Shown here: one piece after another, positions 7,109-14,941 of the stretch
Layout: each line of letters opens with the position of its first letter
How positions within the stretch are numbered: the stretch's first letter is position 1
Source: an uncultured Solobacterium sp.
Lineage (GTDB): Bacteria; Bacillota_I; Bacilli_A; Erysipelotrichales; Erysipelotrichaceae
Direction of reading: 5' to 3'
Length of the DNA stretch: 27,580 nucleotides
NCBI GenBank assembly: GCA_900547815.1
Contig: URHY01000020.1
Span: 1 to 27,580 of the forward strand
Translations under genes and position numbers: made by a program
The notes under the pieces: generated by a model
What the model saw: the letters and a program-made list of their open reading frames with translations, nothing else
Told to the model about the DNA's origin: nothing
Databases searched by the model: none

Positions 7109-7888
7109 ATGGAAAACGTATTATTAGAAAAACAAGGTCACGTTTCAATTATCACAATCAATCGTGAAAAAGCGTTAAATGCATTATCAACAGCTGTATT
7201 AAACGATTTAGAAGAAGCAGTAAACACTGTTGAAGCTGATAAAGACACTTATTGTGTAGTTATCACAGGTGCTGGAAGCAAATCTTTCGTTGCTGGTGCA
7301 GATATTGCTGAAATGAAAGACAAAACTGTAGAAGAAGCTGCTGAATATGGAGCTTATGGAAACAAGATCTTCCGTCAAATCGAAACTTTACACTGTCCAG
7401 TAATTGCTGCAGTTAATGGTTTTGCATTAGGTGGAGGATGCGAATTAAGCATGGCTTGTGATATTCGTATTGCAGCTGAAAATGCTGTATTTGGACAACC
7501 AGAAGTAGGATTAGGAATTACTCCAGGTTTTGGTGGAACTCAACGTTTAGCTCGTTTAGTACCTGCTGGAATTGCTAAAGAAATGATCTTTACAGCTCGT
7601 AACATCAAAGCAGATAAAGCATTGGCTATTGGATTAGTAAATGCCGTTGTTCCTCAAGAAGACTTAATGGCAACTGCATTAAAGATGGCTAACGGAATCT
7701 GTAAAAATGCTCCAATTGCTGTTGCTCAAGCTAAAAAGGCAATCAATGCTGGACTTCAAACAGATATGGATTCAGCTATCGCTATCGAAGTTAAAGATTT
7801 CTCTGATTGCTTCGCAACAGAAGATCAAACTTATGGTATGGAATGCTTCGTAAACAAAGTAAAAGAAAAAGAATTTAAAAATAAATAA
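7109..7888 (+). CDS. crt: 3-Hydroxybutyryl-CoA dehydratase (crotonase)
   Basis: This 259-residue enoyl-CoA hydratase-fold enzyme dehydrates 3-hydroxybutyryl-CoA to crotonyl-CoA. Oxyanion-hole segments are AGADIAEM (about 62-69) and NGFALGGGCEL (103-113). The two catalytic glutamates of true crotonases are present, Glu112 (GGGCEL) and Glu132 (QPEVGLG). FGGTQRL follows, as expected. A GAGGAG site precedes the ATG. In many clostridia crt comes first in the operon. Here it is placed after hbd and behind a terminator hairpin, paired instead with the CoA-transferase that starts 22 bases later. Function is secure from active-site residues and pathway context. Confidence 0.95.
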   Translation: MENVLLEKQGHVSIITINREKALNALSTAVLNDLEEAVNTVEADKDTYCVVITGAGSKSFVAGADIAEMKDKTVEEAAEYGAYGNKIFRQIETLHCPVIAAVNGFALGGGCELSMACDIRIAAENAVFGQPEVGLGITPGFGGTQRLARLVPAGIAKEMIFTARNIKADKALAIGLVNAVVPQEDLMATALKMANGICKNAPIAVAQAKKAINAGLQTDMDSAIAIEVKDFSDCFATEDQTYGMECFVNKVKEKEFKNK

Positions 7889-7910
7889 TAAATTTGAAAG
7901 GATGATTTAA

Positions 7911-9461
7911 ATGTCAAAAGTAATGTCAGCCCAAGAAGCCATCAGCATGATCAAAGATGGTGACAAAATTGGTGTTGGTGGATTTATTGGAATGGGTCAC
8001 CCTCAAGAACTAAGTGTTGCCATCGAAAAGAGTTTCTTAGAAACAGGACATCCTAGAGATTTAACAGTTATGTTCTCTGCCGGTGTAGGTGATGGAACAC
8101 CAGATCTTGGCTTGAATCATATGGGTCATGAAGGATTGTTAAAAAGAATCATTGGTGGTCACTGGGGATTGATTCCTACTTTCCAAAAATTAGTTTTTGA
8201 AAACAAAGTAGAAGGCTATAACTTACCACTTGGAACCATCAGTTTGATGTTCCGTGAAATCGCAGGACACCGTCCAGGCGTTATCACTAAAATTGGTTTG
8301 AAAACATTTATTGACCCACGTCTAGAAGGTGCGAAAATGAATGAGCGCACTAAAGAAGACTTAGTTGAATTAATCAATATGGATGGAGAAGAATGGTTAC
8401 GTTATAAATCATTCCCATTGGATATTGCTTTAATTCGTGGTACATATGCGGATGAAGATGGAAACTGCTCAATGTGTAAAGAAGCAGCGACTCTAGATTC
8501 AATCAGTATTGCCCAAGCTGTTAAAAACAGTGGTGGTAAAGTAATTCTTCAGGTTGAAAAAATTGTAGAACGTGGATCATTAAAACCTATGGATGTTAAG
8601 ATTCCAGGTATTTATGTAGATGCTATCGTAGTTGCACAACCTGAAAACCATTGGCAAACTTATTCAGATCCATATAACCCATCATTCTGTGGTGAAATTC
8701 GTGTACCTGTGGATTCAATAGAACCAATGCCATTAAATGCTCGTAAAGTTGTATGTCGTCGTGCTGCAATGGAATTGGATCCATCGGCTGTTATCAACTT
8801 AGGAATTGGTATGCCAGAAGGTATCGCAAATGTTGCCAACGAAGAAGGTCTTCCAGGACTTAAGATGACTGTAGAAGCTGGAGGAATCGGTGGAGTTCCA
8901 ATGAACGGAACTGCCTTTGGTGCATGTACAAACCCAGATGCAATCATTGACCAGACATATCAGTTTGATTTCTATGATGGTGGTGGATTAGATCAAGCTT
9001 TCTTAGGACTTGCAGAATGTGATGCAAAAGGTGACATCAATGTTTCTCGTTTTGGACCAAAAATTGCAGGATGTGGTGGATTTATCAATATTACACAAAC
9101 TTCACCAGTCGTTGTTTATTGTGGAACATTTACAGCTAAAGGTTTAAAAGAAACTGTTGGTAATGGTAAATTGACGATTGTTCAAGAAGGTCAAATCAAG
9201 AAATTTAAAAATCACATTGAACAAGTTACATTCTCAGCTGATTATGCGAATGAAACTGGTCAAAAAGTCTTGTATATCACTGAACGTGCTGTATTTAAGT
9301 TAATTGATGGTAAATTAACATTGATTGAAATTGCTCCAGGTGTAGATTTACAAAAAGATGTATTAGACCAAATGGAATTCAAACCATATATCGCTGAAGA
9401 TTTAAAACTTATGGATGCTCGTCTATTCACAGATGAAGTCATGGGATTAAAAGAAGAATAA
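7911..9461 (+). CDS. Fused acyl-CoA:acetate CoA-transferase (YdiF/Pct family)
   Basis: This 516-residue class I CoA-transferase has both halves in one chain. The N-half (GVGGFIGMGHP near residue 21) resembles an alpha subunit. The C-half carries NLGIGMPEG (about 296-304) and the catalytic Glu322 in VEAGGIGG, matching the Glu of propionate CoA-transferase. Length equals that of Pct/YdiF (about 515-525). The family moves CoA between short acyl groups such as propionate, butyrate, acetate and acetoacetate. As the last gene after crt, its likely job is butyryl-CoA plus acetate to butyrate plus acetyl-CoA, releasing the end product. That is inference. It is not the roughly 440-residue But enzyme of Lachnospiraceae, and no ptb-buk pair is in the window. 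A terminator follows at once. Confidence 0.85.
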   Translation: MSKVMSAQEAISMIKDGDKIGVGGFIGMGHPQELSVAIEKSFLETGHPRDLTVMFSAGVGDGTPDLGLNHMGHEGLLKRIIGGHWGLIPTFQKLVFENKVEGYNLPLGTISLMFREIAGHRPGVITKIGLKTFIDPRLEGAKMNERTKEDLVELINMDGEEWLRYKSFPLDIALIRGTYADEDGNCSMCKEAATLDSISIAQAVKNSGGKVILQVEKIVERGSLKPMDVKIPGIYVDAIVVAQPENHWQTYSDPYNPSFCGEIRVPVDSIEPMPLNARKVVCRRAAMELDPSAVINLGIGMPEGIANVANEEGLPGLKMTVEAGGIGGVPMNGTAFGACTNPDAIIDQTYQFDFYDGGGLDQAFLGLAECDAKGDINVSRFGPKIAGCGGFINITQTSPVVVYCGTFTAKGLKETVGNGKLTIVQEGQIKKFKNHIEQVTFSADYANETGQKVLYITERAVFKLIDGKLTLIEIAPGVDLQKDVLDQMEFKPYIAEDLKLMDARLFTDEVMGLKEE

Positions 9462-9467
9462 AAAACT

Positions 9468-9492
9468 AAAACAGGTCATATGACCTGTTTTT
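9468..9492 (+). terminator. Terminator of the butyrate operon
   Basis: A perfect palindrome (AAAACAGGTCA at 9468-9478 with its complement at 9481-9491) begins six bases after the CoA-transferase stop and runs into a T-tract. It folds as a strong intrinsic terminator. A TACAAT (9497-9502) right after it is the only -10-like sequence ahead of the next gene. Confidence 0.85.
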
Positions 9493-9522
9493 ATGTTACA
9501 ATGGTTCTAGGAGTTGATTAAA

Positions 9523-10572
9523 ATGTTATTTTTTAGAAATGATTATGGTCAAGGATGTATTCCTGAAATCATGGAATATATGAACACTACAAATGGCCAT
9601 TCTTTTACAGGATATGGTATGGATGAAATTTGTCAAAGCGCAAAAGAAGCCATAAAGAAACATATTCCAGATTATGATGTAGATGTTCACTTTATTGTGG
9701 GTGGTACCATTACAAATCAAACTATCATCAAAGCTTGTTTAAAACCTTTTGAAGCTGTCATCAGTTGTGATACAGGACATATCGCAACTCATGAAACTGG
9801 AGCGATTGAAGCTGTAGGACATAAAGTGATTCCGGTAAACAATTATGCAGGAAAGATCAATCCTAATGATATTCGCAAAGTCTTTGATACACATATGCTT
9901 TCATATGAACACATGGTATATCCAAAGATGGTATATATTTCAAATGCCACTGAATATGGAACTGTCTATACATTGGCTGAATTAAAAGAAATTCGTGCTG
10001 TGTGTGATGAATTAGGTTTATATTTAATGATGGATGGTGCAAGACTAGGTGTAGCTTTATCGACAGTGGATTATACTTTAAATGATCTAGCCAATATTTG
10101 CGATGTGTTCTATATTGGAGGTACCAAAAATGGAGCTTTAATAGGAGAAGCTGTTGTAATCTCGAATCCCGAGTTGAAACCATACTTCCGTTTTGTGATG
10201 AAACAAAATGGCGCAATGCTTGCGAAAGGTTGGTTACTTGGTATTCAATTTTTAGGTTTATTTGAGCATGATGCTTTCTTTAAATACGCAAAACATTCAG
10301 TTGTTTTAGCACAAAAAATCCAATCAAGACTTCAAGAATTAGGGTATGCTTTATTTATGAAGAGTGATACAAATCAAATCTTTGTGAATGTCACAAAAGA
10401 ACAATACCAATTCTTAAGTGAAAACATTGATTTTGAGATTTGGGAAAAATGCGATGATCATTATGTTATTCGTTTTGTAACGAGTTGGCACACAAGTGAA
10501 GACGAAGTAAACGAACTATTTACTTACTTAGAACAAGCCATCGAAAAAAAGAATAGTACTATTCTAGGTTAG
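9523..10572 (+). CDS. PLP-dependent beta-eliminating lyase, threonine-aldolase-like
   Basis: This fold-type I PLP enzyme of about 349 residues belongs to the low-specificity threonine aldolase / beta-eliminating lyase family. It probably cleaves a beta-hydroxy amino acid such as threonine or allo-threonine to glycine plus an aldehyde. Seen are HFIVGGTITNQ (cofactor phosphate region, about 56-66), the Asp171-Gly-Ala-Arg174 ring-binding motif, and the Schiff-base Lys202 in YIGGTKNGAL. The ATG at 9523 is chosen because TAGGAG lies 9 bases upstream; an in-frame TTG at 9514 abuts that site. A weak -10 (TACAAT, 9497-9502) is the only candidate promoter. The 3' end overlaps the convergent phosphatase gene by 14 bases. 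Substrate is uncertain. Confidence 0.8.
   Translation: MLFFRNDYGQGCIPEIMEYMNTTNGHSFTGYGMDEICQSAKEAIKKHIPDYDVDVHFIVGGTITNQTIIKACLKPFEAVISCDTGHIATHETGAIEAVGHKVIPVNNYAGKINPNDIRKVFDTHMLSYEHMVYPKMVYISNATEYGTVYTLAELKEIRAVCDELGLYLMMDGARLGVALSTVDYTLNDLANICDVFYIGGTKNGALIGEAVVISNPELKPYFRFVMKQNGAMLAKGWLLGIQFLGLFEHDAFFKYAKHSVVLAQKIQSRLQELGYALFMKSDTNQIFVNVTKEQYQFLSENIDFEIWEKCDDHYVIRFVTSWHTSEDEVNELFTYLEQAIEKKNSTILG
10544..10565 (-). terminator. Possible terminator inside the convergent gene ends
   Basis: AGAATAGTACTATTCT (10550-10565) is a perfect palindrome. On the minus strand it is followed directly by a run of T (10544-10549). It would end the four-gene minus-strand operon while lying inside the last codons of both convergent genes. 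The stem is AT-rich and short (six usable pairs), so it may be weak. Confidence 0.45.
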
Positions 10573-11632
10573 AACGATAGGTCCAGCCAAGTATACCATT
10601 CTTTTTGATTTGAACTTTATCTTGATAGGCGAATACCTCTTTTACGGTATCGCCTTTTTTTAATGGAATTTCATAATTTGTATAATCATACGCCTTTAAA
10701 TCTTTTGTCACAAATTCATTTTCAACCCAAAAGGTTCTATGATTGTAGGGGCAATATACTTTTGATTGAATATAATTTTTTTCTAGAACTTTAATTTCTC
10801 CATGATTAAATGTAATAAAAAAGGGGATTTGTGTATGATAATTTACATCATGAATCACTTTTCTTTCGGAAAGTAAATCACAACGATCCATCTCTACTTT
10901 ATTCTCTTCAAATATCAATGCATTTAATTGACCGCCATATTTAACCATATTACCACCATCAATACTATAAATATTATGTTTTGCATCATAGATTGGATCA
11001 AAAGATGCGATGTGAGTACAATACTCTGTTACAGGCATATGGCCAACGACCACATTCTTTTTAAATATAGTATTTGTTTCTAAAAAGAAGGCATGTGTCA
11101 TGACTTGTTTAAAGTCTGTTCCATAATTCTCATTACTCTCAATGCCAGCATGTACATAGATATGTTTTTCATCTTCTAATACATGGGGTAGATCATTTAA
11201 GAAGCATAGTTCATCTAGGTAATGTTTTCTCAAAATCTGACAAACATCAGACATATTACTATTTTGAGTGATTTCGATATTTAAACTTTTTGCCATTTCA
11301 TGAATTAAACTTTCTTTACGAAAGCTAAGAACATGTTTTAAAAAATCCAAACGATATGAATAAAGAACATTTTTCGCAATAAAGTCACAATTTCCCATAA
11401 TACAATGCACATCTTCTGTTTTTGTTTGAAGCATTATGTAATGAAGTGTTTCTAGATTTTTAGGACCTTTTTCAATCAAGTCACCTAAAAGGATTAAACA
11501 ATCTTTATTTGGTTGATACTTGATCTTATTTAATAGTTTAATATAAAGATCTAAATTTCCATGAATGTCACTGATTACAATCTTGCGTTTGGAATTAGAA
11601 TTCAATTTTTGAATGACTACATTTCGATTCAT
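10559..11632 (-). CDS. PPP-type metallophosphoesterase with SH3-like tail
   Basis: This 357-residue calcineurin-like phosphoesterase has the metal-ligand motifs in order: SDIHGN (Asp22, His24), GDLIEKGP (Asp51), MGNCD (Asn81), YVHAGIE and VVGHMP. This layout is that of the PPP/ApaH branch (protein phosphatase, Ap4A hydrolase), but with GNCD in place of GNHE. The last 60 or so residues (GDTVKEVFAYQDKV... GILGWTYRSNLE) resemble a bacterial SH3 domain. No signal peptide is seen, so it is probably cytoplasmic. It is the last gene of the operon. Its ATG overlaps the esterase stop by 4 bases, implying coupled translation. Substrate unknown; candidates are a phosphopeptide, a dinucleotide or a phosphorylated product of the neighbouring ligase. 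Confidence 0.75.
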   Translation of the reverse strand: MNRNVVIQKLNSNSKRKIVISDIHGNLDLYIKLLNKIKYQPNKDCLILLGDLIEKGPKNLETLHYIMLQTKTEDVHCIMGNCDFIAKNVLYSYRLDFLKHVLSFRKESLIHEMAKSLNIEITQNSNMSDVCQILRKHYLDELCFLNDLPHVLEDEKHIYVHAGIESNENYGTDFKQVMTHAFFLETNTIFKKNVVVGHMPVTEYCTHIASFDPIYDAKHNIYSIDGGNMVKYGGQLNALIFEENKVEMDRCDLLSERKVIHDVNYHTQIPFFITFNHGEIKVLEKNYIQSKVYCPYNHRTFWVENEFVTKDLKAYDYTNYEIPLKKGDTVKEVFAYQDKVQIKKNGILGWTYRSNLE

Positions 11633-12384
11633 TGAACTAAAAAGGGAAGGAATGTATCACATTCTTTTTCCCAGTCTTCTTCACAATGTCTTCCATCGGG
11701 AATGACATTATAAAAGACTTTAACTCCTTTTTTTGATAAAGCGTTACCAACACTTGTACAAGCTTTTGTTTGCCAAACAAATTCATGCATCAAACTTGTT
11801 TCGTTTGAACCCCAAGATAGGTAGATAGATGTGTTTTTTTGGATATTTTGATGGTTTATATCATTCAATATCGCATCCATACTTTCTAAGATATAAGGAG
11901 ATACAACGATTGCCTTAGAATAAATACTTGAATATGCATAGGAAGCATATAAAGACATTAAACCACCACAACTGCTTCCACCAATGAATGTATTCTTTCT
12001 TGTTCTTTTAGTTCTATAGTTTTCATCGATAAAAGGTTTTAATTCATGTATGAAAAAGTGCATTGTAAGATCACCTTGGCCTTCAAAAGATCCGTATTCT
12101 GGATCATAAAATGAGTAGGGTGCATATTCCTTTAGGCGATTGTTTCCAGTATGCGAACATTCTTGTCCAACCACGATTAGATCTAGTCCTAGTTTTTCAA
12201 TATGTTCTTGAATATGGATAGCTTTACCATATGTTGCATATTCATCTAAAAAGAGATTGTGCCCATCAAAAGTATATAAAACAGGATATTGTTTATTCGT
12301 TAAATCATAGTCTTTTGGTAAATAGATAAATATTTTTCTTTTTTCATTGAGCTTTGTCATAAAAAGCTCTTTTTCAACTATCAT
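11629..12384 (-). CDS. Alpha/beta-hydrolase esterase (enterochelin-esterase-like)
   Basis: This 251-residue protein has the putative esterase (esterase D / ferri-enterochelin esterase) fold. The strand-turn motif YLPKDYDL begins near residue 21. The nucleophile elbow GGSSCGG places the serine at about Ser138, and the catalytic His is probably in DGRHCEEDW (about 233). No signal peptide is seen, so it acts inside the cell. Family members cleave ester bonds of acyl, siderophore or phenolic compounds. It is sandwiched between an ATP-grasp ligase and a phosphatase with ATGA overlaps on both sides, suggesting fixed stoichiometry and a shared substrate. A siderophore role is not indicated, since no iron transporter is nearby. 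Substrate is unknown. Confidence 0.75.
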   Translation of the reverse strand: MIVEKELFMTKLNEKRKIFIYLPKDYDLTNKQYPVLYTFDGHNLFLDEYATYGKAIHIQEHIEKLGLDLIVVGQECSHTGNNRLKEYAPYSFYDPEYGSFEGQGDLTMHFFIHELKPFIDENYRTKRTRKNTFIGGSSCGGLMSLYASYAYSSIYSKAIVVSPYILESMDAILNDINHQNIQKNTSIYLSWGSNETSLMHEFVWQTKACTSVGNALSKKGVKVFYNVIPDGRHCEEDWEKECDTFLPFLVQ

Positions 12385-13577
12385 AATCGGTCCCTTCTTA
12401 ATAATGCAGTTTTAAAGAATTCTTCACGTCTTGAAGGACTTGTAAATTTAGCAACGATTGCCACATCACCCATGGCGGCCGCAATAGCTTCAGGAAGATA
12501 CAAGACTTCAATCAATTCTTCTTTAAACATCTCTTGGATTTCTTTGACTGTAAAACGATATTTAATGGAATTTCTTCTTCCCACAAAACCAGCTGAATAT
12601 CTTCTAAGTTTCGAGTAGGAAGCTCTTTGTTTCAAAATAATTTCAGCCCATAAACGATACACATCAAGTTCACCTGCATAATTCATTAAATCTGGACAGA
12701 ATCCTCCTGGAGGTCTGAAATTTACTTCTAAGCCAAAGACACGACCTTTTTCTCCAAGGCCTTTAATATCATGATTCAATCGGAAGAATTCACAATGGAA
12801 GAAACGATTCTTTATTTTAAAAGCATAAATCGTTCTTTGTACAATGTCACGATATTCATCGCTGATTTCAAGTGTTGTATAACAGCCAATACTTTGTTGA
12901 TAAAGCACAGAATCCATGCAGTTACCGACATATTCTAAACTATTTAAATAACGAATATCTCCATTTTCATCACAAATACCATCTAAAGTAAAGACATTTC
13001 CATCGATATATTGTTCAAGAATCATAACATGATCTTTTGTCTGCATATAAACAGATTCTAATTGTTCTGCATTCATGATTTTGTAAGTCATACTTGCACC
13101 TACACCATGATCAGGTTTCATAACTAACGGATAACCAACTTTTTTGGCAAACTCCAAGCCATCTTTTAAAGTATGTAACAAGGTGTAATCGGCAACAGGT
13201 ACATTGGCTTCTTTATAATATTTTTTCATTTGTGACTTCGATTGAAGTTCTTCAATTCTTTCTAATGAAAAACCTGTTTTTACATTAAAATCATCACGAA
13301 GATGCGCATCTAAATCTAGCCAAGCTTCATTGTTCGATTCAATCCAATCAATTTTTCCATATTTAAAAGTAAAATAACCACATGCCTTTATCATTTCTTC
13401 ATAATCATGAAAGCTTTTTACTACATATATCTCATCACAATATGTTTTTAATTCTTCCTTTAACTGATTATAGGGCGTATCTACAATAGCCAATACTGTA
13501 GCTCCATTTTCTTTTAATCCCCTACAAAACATCCAGTAACTTTCTGGATAGTTGGGTGAAATCACCACAAAATTCAT
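12381..13577 (-). CDS. ATP-grasp ligase, substrate unknown
   Basis: This 398-residue ATP-grasp enzyme would join a carboxylate to an amine or thiol through an acyl-phosphate. The N-terminal Rossmann-like part (NFVVISPNYPESYW) resembles carbamoyl-phosphate-synthetase-type ligases. The ATP-grasp core shows PLVMKPDHGVGAS (lysine and glycine-rich loop, about 150-162), ILEQYIDG (hinge), CEFFRL and LEVNFRPPGG (Mg-binding Glu/Asn, about 280-289). A C-terminal domain of about 90 residues carries PEAIAAAMGDVAIVAKF. It begins 4 bases after the Nudix stop and its stop overlaps the esterase start. Related enzymes make dipeptides, amide-linked cofactors and peptide modifications, but I cannot choose among these from sequence. 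Confidence 0.75.
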   Translation of the reverse strand: MNFVVISPNYPESYWMFCRGLKENGATVLAIVDTPYNQLKEELKTYCDEIYVVKSFHDYEEMIKACGYFTFKYGKIDWIESNNEAWLDLDAHLRDDFNVKTGFSLERIEELQSKSQMKKYYKEANVPVADYTLLHTLKDGLEFAKKVGYPLVMKPDHGVGASMTYKIMNAEQLESVYMQTKDHVMILEQYIDGNVFTLDGICDENGDIRYLNSLEYVGNCMDSVLYQQSIGCYTTLEISDEYRDIVQRTIYAFKIKNRFFHCEFFRLNHDIKGLGEKGRVFGLEVNFRPPGGFCPDLMNYAGELDVYRLWAEIILKQRASYSKLRRYSAGFVGRRNSIKYRFTVKEIQEMFKEELIEVLYLPEAIAAAMGDVAIVAKFTSPSRREEFFKTALLRRDRL

Positions 13578-13581
13578 AATC

Positions 13582-14094
13582 TTAATTCCTTTCTGCCATC
13601 ATTTGACTAATCGCAATAACAGTCTTTCCATCATCGATTTTTCCATTTCTCGTATACTCATAAGCCGTTTCTAAATCAAGCCATAAAGTATCAATTTCTT
13701 CATCTTCATCTAAACTAAGCTTCACATCTGCAATTCTTGGATTGATGGCTTTATAGATCCAAATTCTTTCATCACAAAAGCCAGGTGTTGAAACAAAACT
13801 TAGCAATAGTTCTAATTTATCACAAGCCATGCCTGTTTCTTCATTCAATTCACGAAGTCCACATTCCATTGGATTTTCACCATATTCTAATTTACCAGCC
13901 GGAATTTCAAGTGTTTCTTTTCCAATTGCGGGACGCTCTTGTCTAACTAATAAGATTTTATTGTCAATGATACAAATGACACCTACACCACCTGGATGAC
14001 GAATGATATCTCGTTTAAATATTTTATCTTTGATTTTTACGTCTTTTTGAACTAAATCAAAAATAATTCCCTTATAAATCAACTTCTCTTTCAT
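13582..14094 (-). CDS. Nudix hydrolase (ADP-ribose pyrophosphatase type)
   Basis: This 170-residue Nudix protein has a complete Nudix box at residues 67-89, including Gly67, Glu73 and the RELNEETGM core. The N-terminal beta strands before it (KLIYKGIIFDLVQKDV) match the ADP-ribose pyrophosphatase (NudF) pattern. The likely reaction is hydrolysis of ADP-ribose or a related nucleoside diphosphate compound. The ATG at 14094 is chosen because AGAGG lies just upstream and the promoter -10 (14116-14121) falls inside any longer frame. It heads the four-gene operon. NudF-like genes are common alone, so its link to the ligase-esterase-phosphatase trio may only be shared transcription. Confidence 0.85.
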   Translation of the reverse strand: MKEKLIYKGIIFDLVQKDVKIKDKIFKRDIIRHPGGVGVICIIDNKILLVRQERPAIGKETLEIPAGKLEYGENPMECGLRELNEETGMACDKLELLLSFVSTPGFCDERIWIYKAINPRIADVKLSLDEDEEIDTLWLDLETAYEYTRNGKIDDGKTVIAISQMMAERN

Positions 14095-14115
14095 GTAATA
14101 CCTCTTTTTTTCTTG

Positions 14116-14124
14116 ATTATAACA
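14116..14124 (-). promoter_or_regulatory. Extended -10 promoter of the Nudix-ligase operon
   Basis: On the minus strand TGTTATAAT gives an extended -10 with no clear -35. It directly follows the T-tract of the amidase terminator and lies about 20 bases upstream of the Nudix ATG. Confidence 0.6.
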
Positions 14125-14148
14125 CAAAAAAACACTCCTAAGAGTGTT
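14125..14148 (-). terminator. Terminator of the amidase-like gene
   Basis: AACACTC (14131-14137) pairs with GAGTGTT (14142-14148) around a 4-base loop, and the minus-strand transcript continues into seven or eight T residues. The gene's TAA stop (14147-14149) overlaps the stem. Confidence 0.8.
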
Positions 14149-14851
14149 AATTGATTTTGTCTAAAAAGCTTTGTGTAATCGCATCCGCAATTTTTTGTTG
14201 GTAAGTTTCATCAGTTAATTGTGTATAGTCATCACTATTGCTTAAATAACCAAGTTCTAAAAGAATGGATGGAATTTGGCTATCATACAGAATCGGGAAA
14301 TTTTCATAATGATCTGAATCGATACCTTCAAATTGAGATAGGTTGATGGAATTCATAGTATTTGAAAGATCCTTGGCAAGTTGAATCATCTTATCATTTG
14401 GTTGTGTAAAAATCGAATATCCTTTCGATAGGGAATCGGAACTAGAATTCATTTGAATCGAAATTAAATAATTTGCTTTTTGAGAATTCAAAGAAGTTAT
14501 TCTCTCTTCTGTAGAAAGTGTAGAATCATCACTACGTGTGTATACAACATTGTATCCAACATGAGCAAGACTATCTCCAATTTTTTTGGCTATTGTTAAA
14601 TTAAGCTCTTTTTCACTGATATGTCCATCACTTGTATATCCACTATCACTACCACCATGACTAGCATCAATACATATAATGGCTTTTGATTTACAACGGG
14701 AATTTGATACATTATCATTTGTGATAATTGTGGAATCGGTTTGTTCAGGAACATCTATTTCTGATTTTTCTTTGATTTGTTTATTTAGATTTGGCTGAAT
14801 GACCATGGCCAAAAATAATGCGAAAATTAAAAAGAGAATGGCTCTACGCAT
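14147..14851 (-). CDS. N-acetylmuramoyl-L-alanine amidase family protein, altered zinc site
   Basis: This 234-residue Amidase_3 family protein is anchored or secreted by an N-terminal hydrophobic segment (MRRAILFLIFALFLAMV). The start at 14849-14851 is set by an AGGAGG site six bases upstream. Family members cleave the amide between N-acetylmuramic acid and L-Ala in peptidoglycan using zinc. Present are the first zinc His in CIDASHGGSDSG, the zinc Glu in SEKELNL and the catalytic Glu in LLELGYLSNSDD. The third zinc ligand, normally His in SIHxN, is Gln here (SIQMNSS, codon CAA at 14453-14455). Activity may be weak, metal-altered or lost, and the protein could be a regulator. It is divergent from scpA. 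Confidence 0.82.
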   Translation of the reverse strand: MRRAILFLIFALFLAMVIQPNLNKQIKEKSEIDVPEQTDSTIITNDNVSNSRCKSKAIICIDASHGGSDSGYTSDGHISEKELNLTIAKKIGDSLAHVGYNVVYTRSDDSTLSTEERITSLNSQKANYLISIQMNSSSDSLSKGYSIFTQPNDKMIQLAKDLSNTMNSINLSQFEGIDSDHYENFPILYDSQIPSILLELGYLSNSDDYTQLTDETYQQKIADAITQSFLDKIN

Positions 14852-14871
14852 GACATACCTCCTGCTTAGAT

Positions 14872-14900
14872 ATTCTAACATTTGTCTTAACAGATGAAAA
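14872..14900 (-). promoter_or_regulatory. Promoter of the amidase-like gene
   Basis: On the minus strand TTTTCA (14895-14900) and TAGAAT (14872-14877) are 17 bases apart, and TGT directly before the -10 gives the extended form. The predicted start lies just ahead of the AGGAGG site. Confidence 0.5.
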
Positions 14901-14913
14901 GACTTTTAAAATT

Positions 14914-14922
14914 TGTTATAAT
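14914..14922 (+). promoter_or_regulatory. Extended -10 promoter of the scpA operon
   Basis: TGTTATAAT forms an extended -10 without a good -35. It is 20 bases before the scpA ATG at 14942. It supports choosing that start, since longer frames would begin upstream of the promoter. Confidence 0.6.
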
Positions 14923-14941
14923 GAATACTATGGGTGATAAT

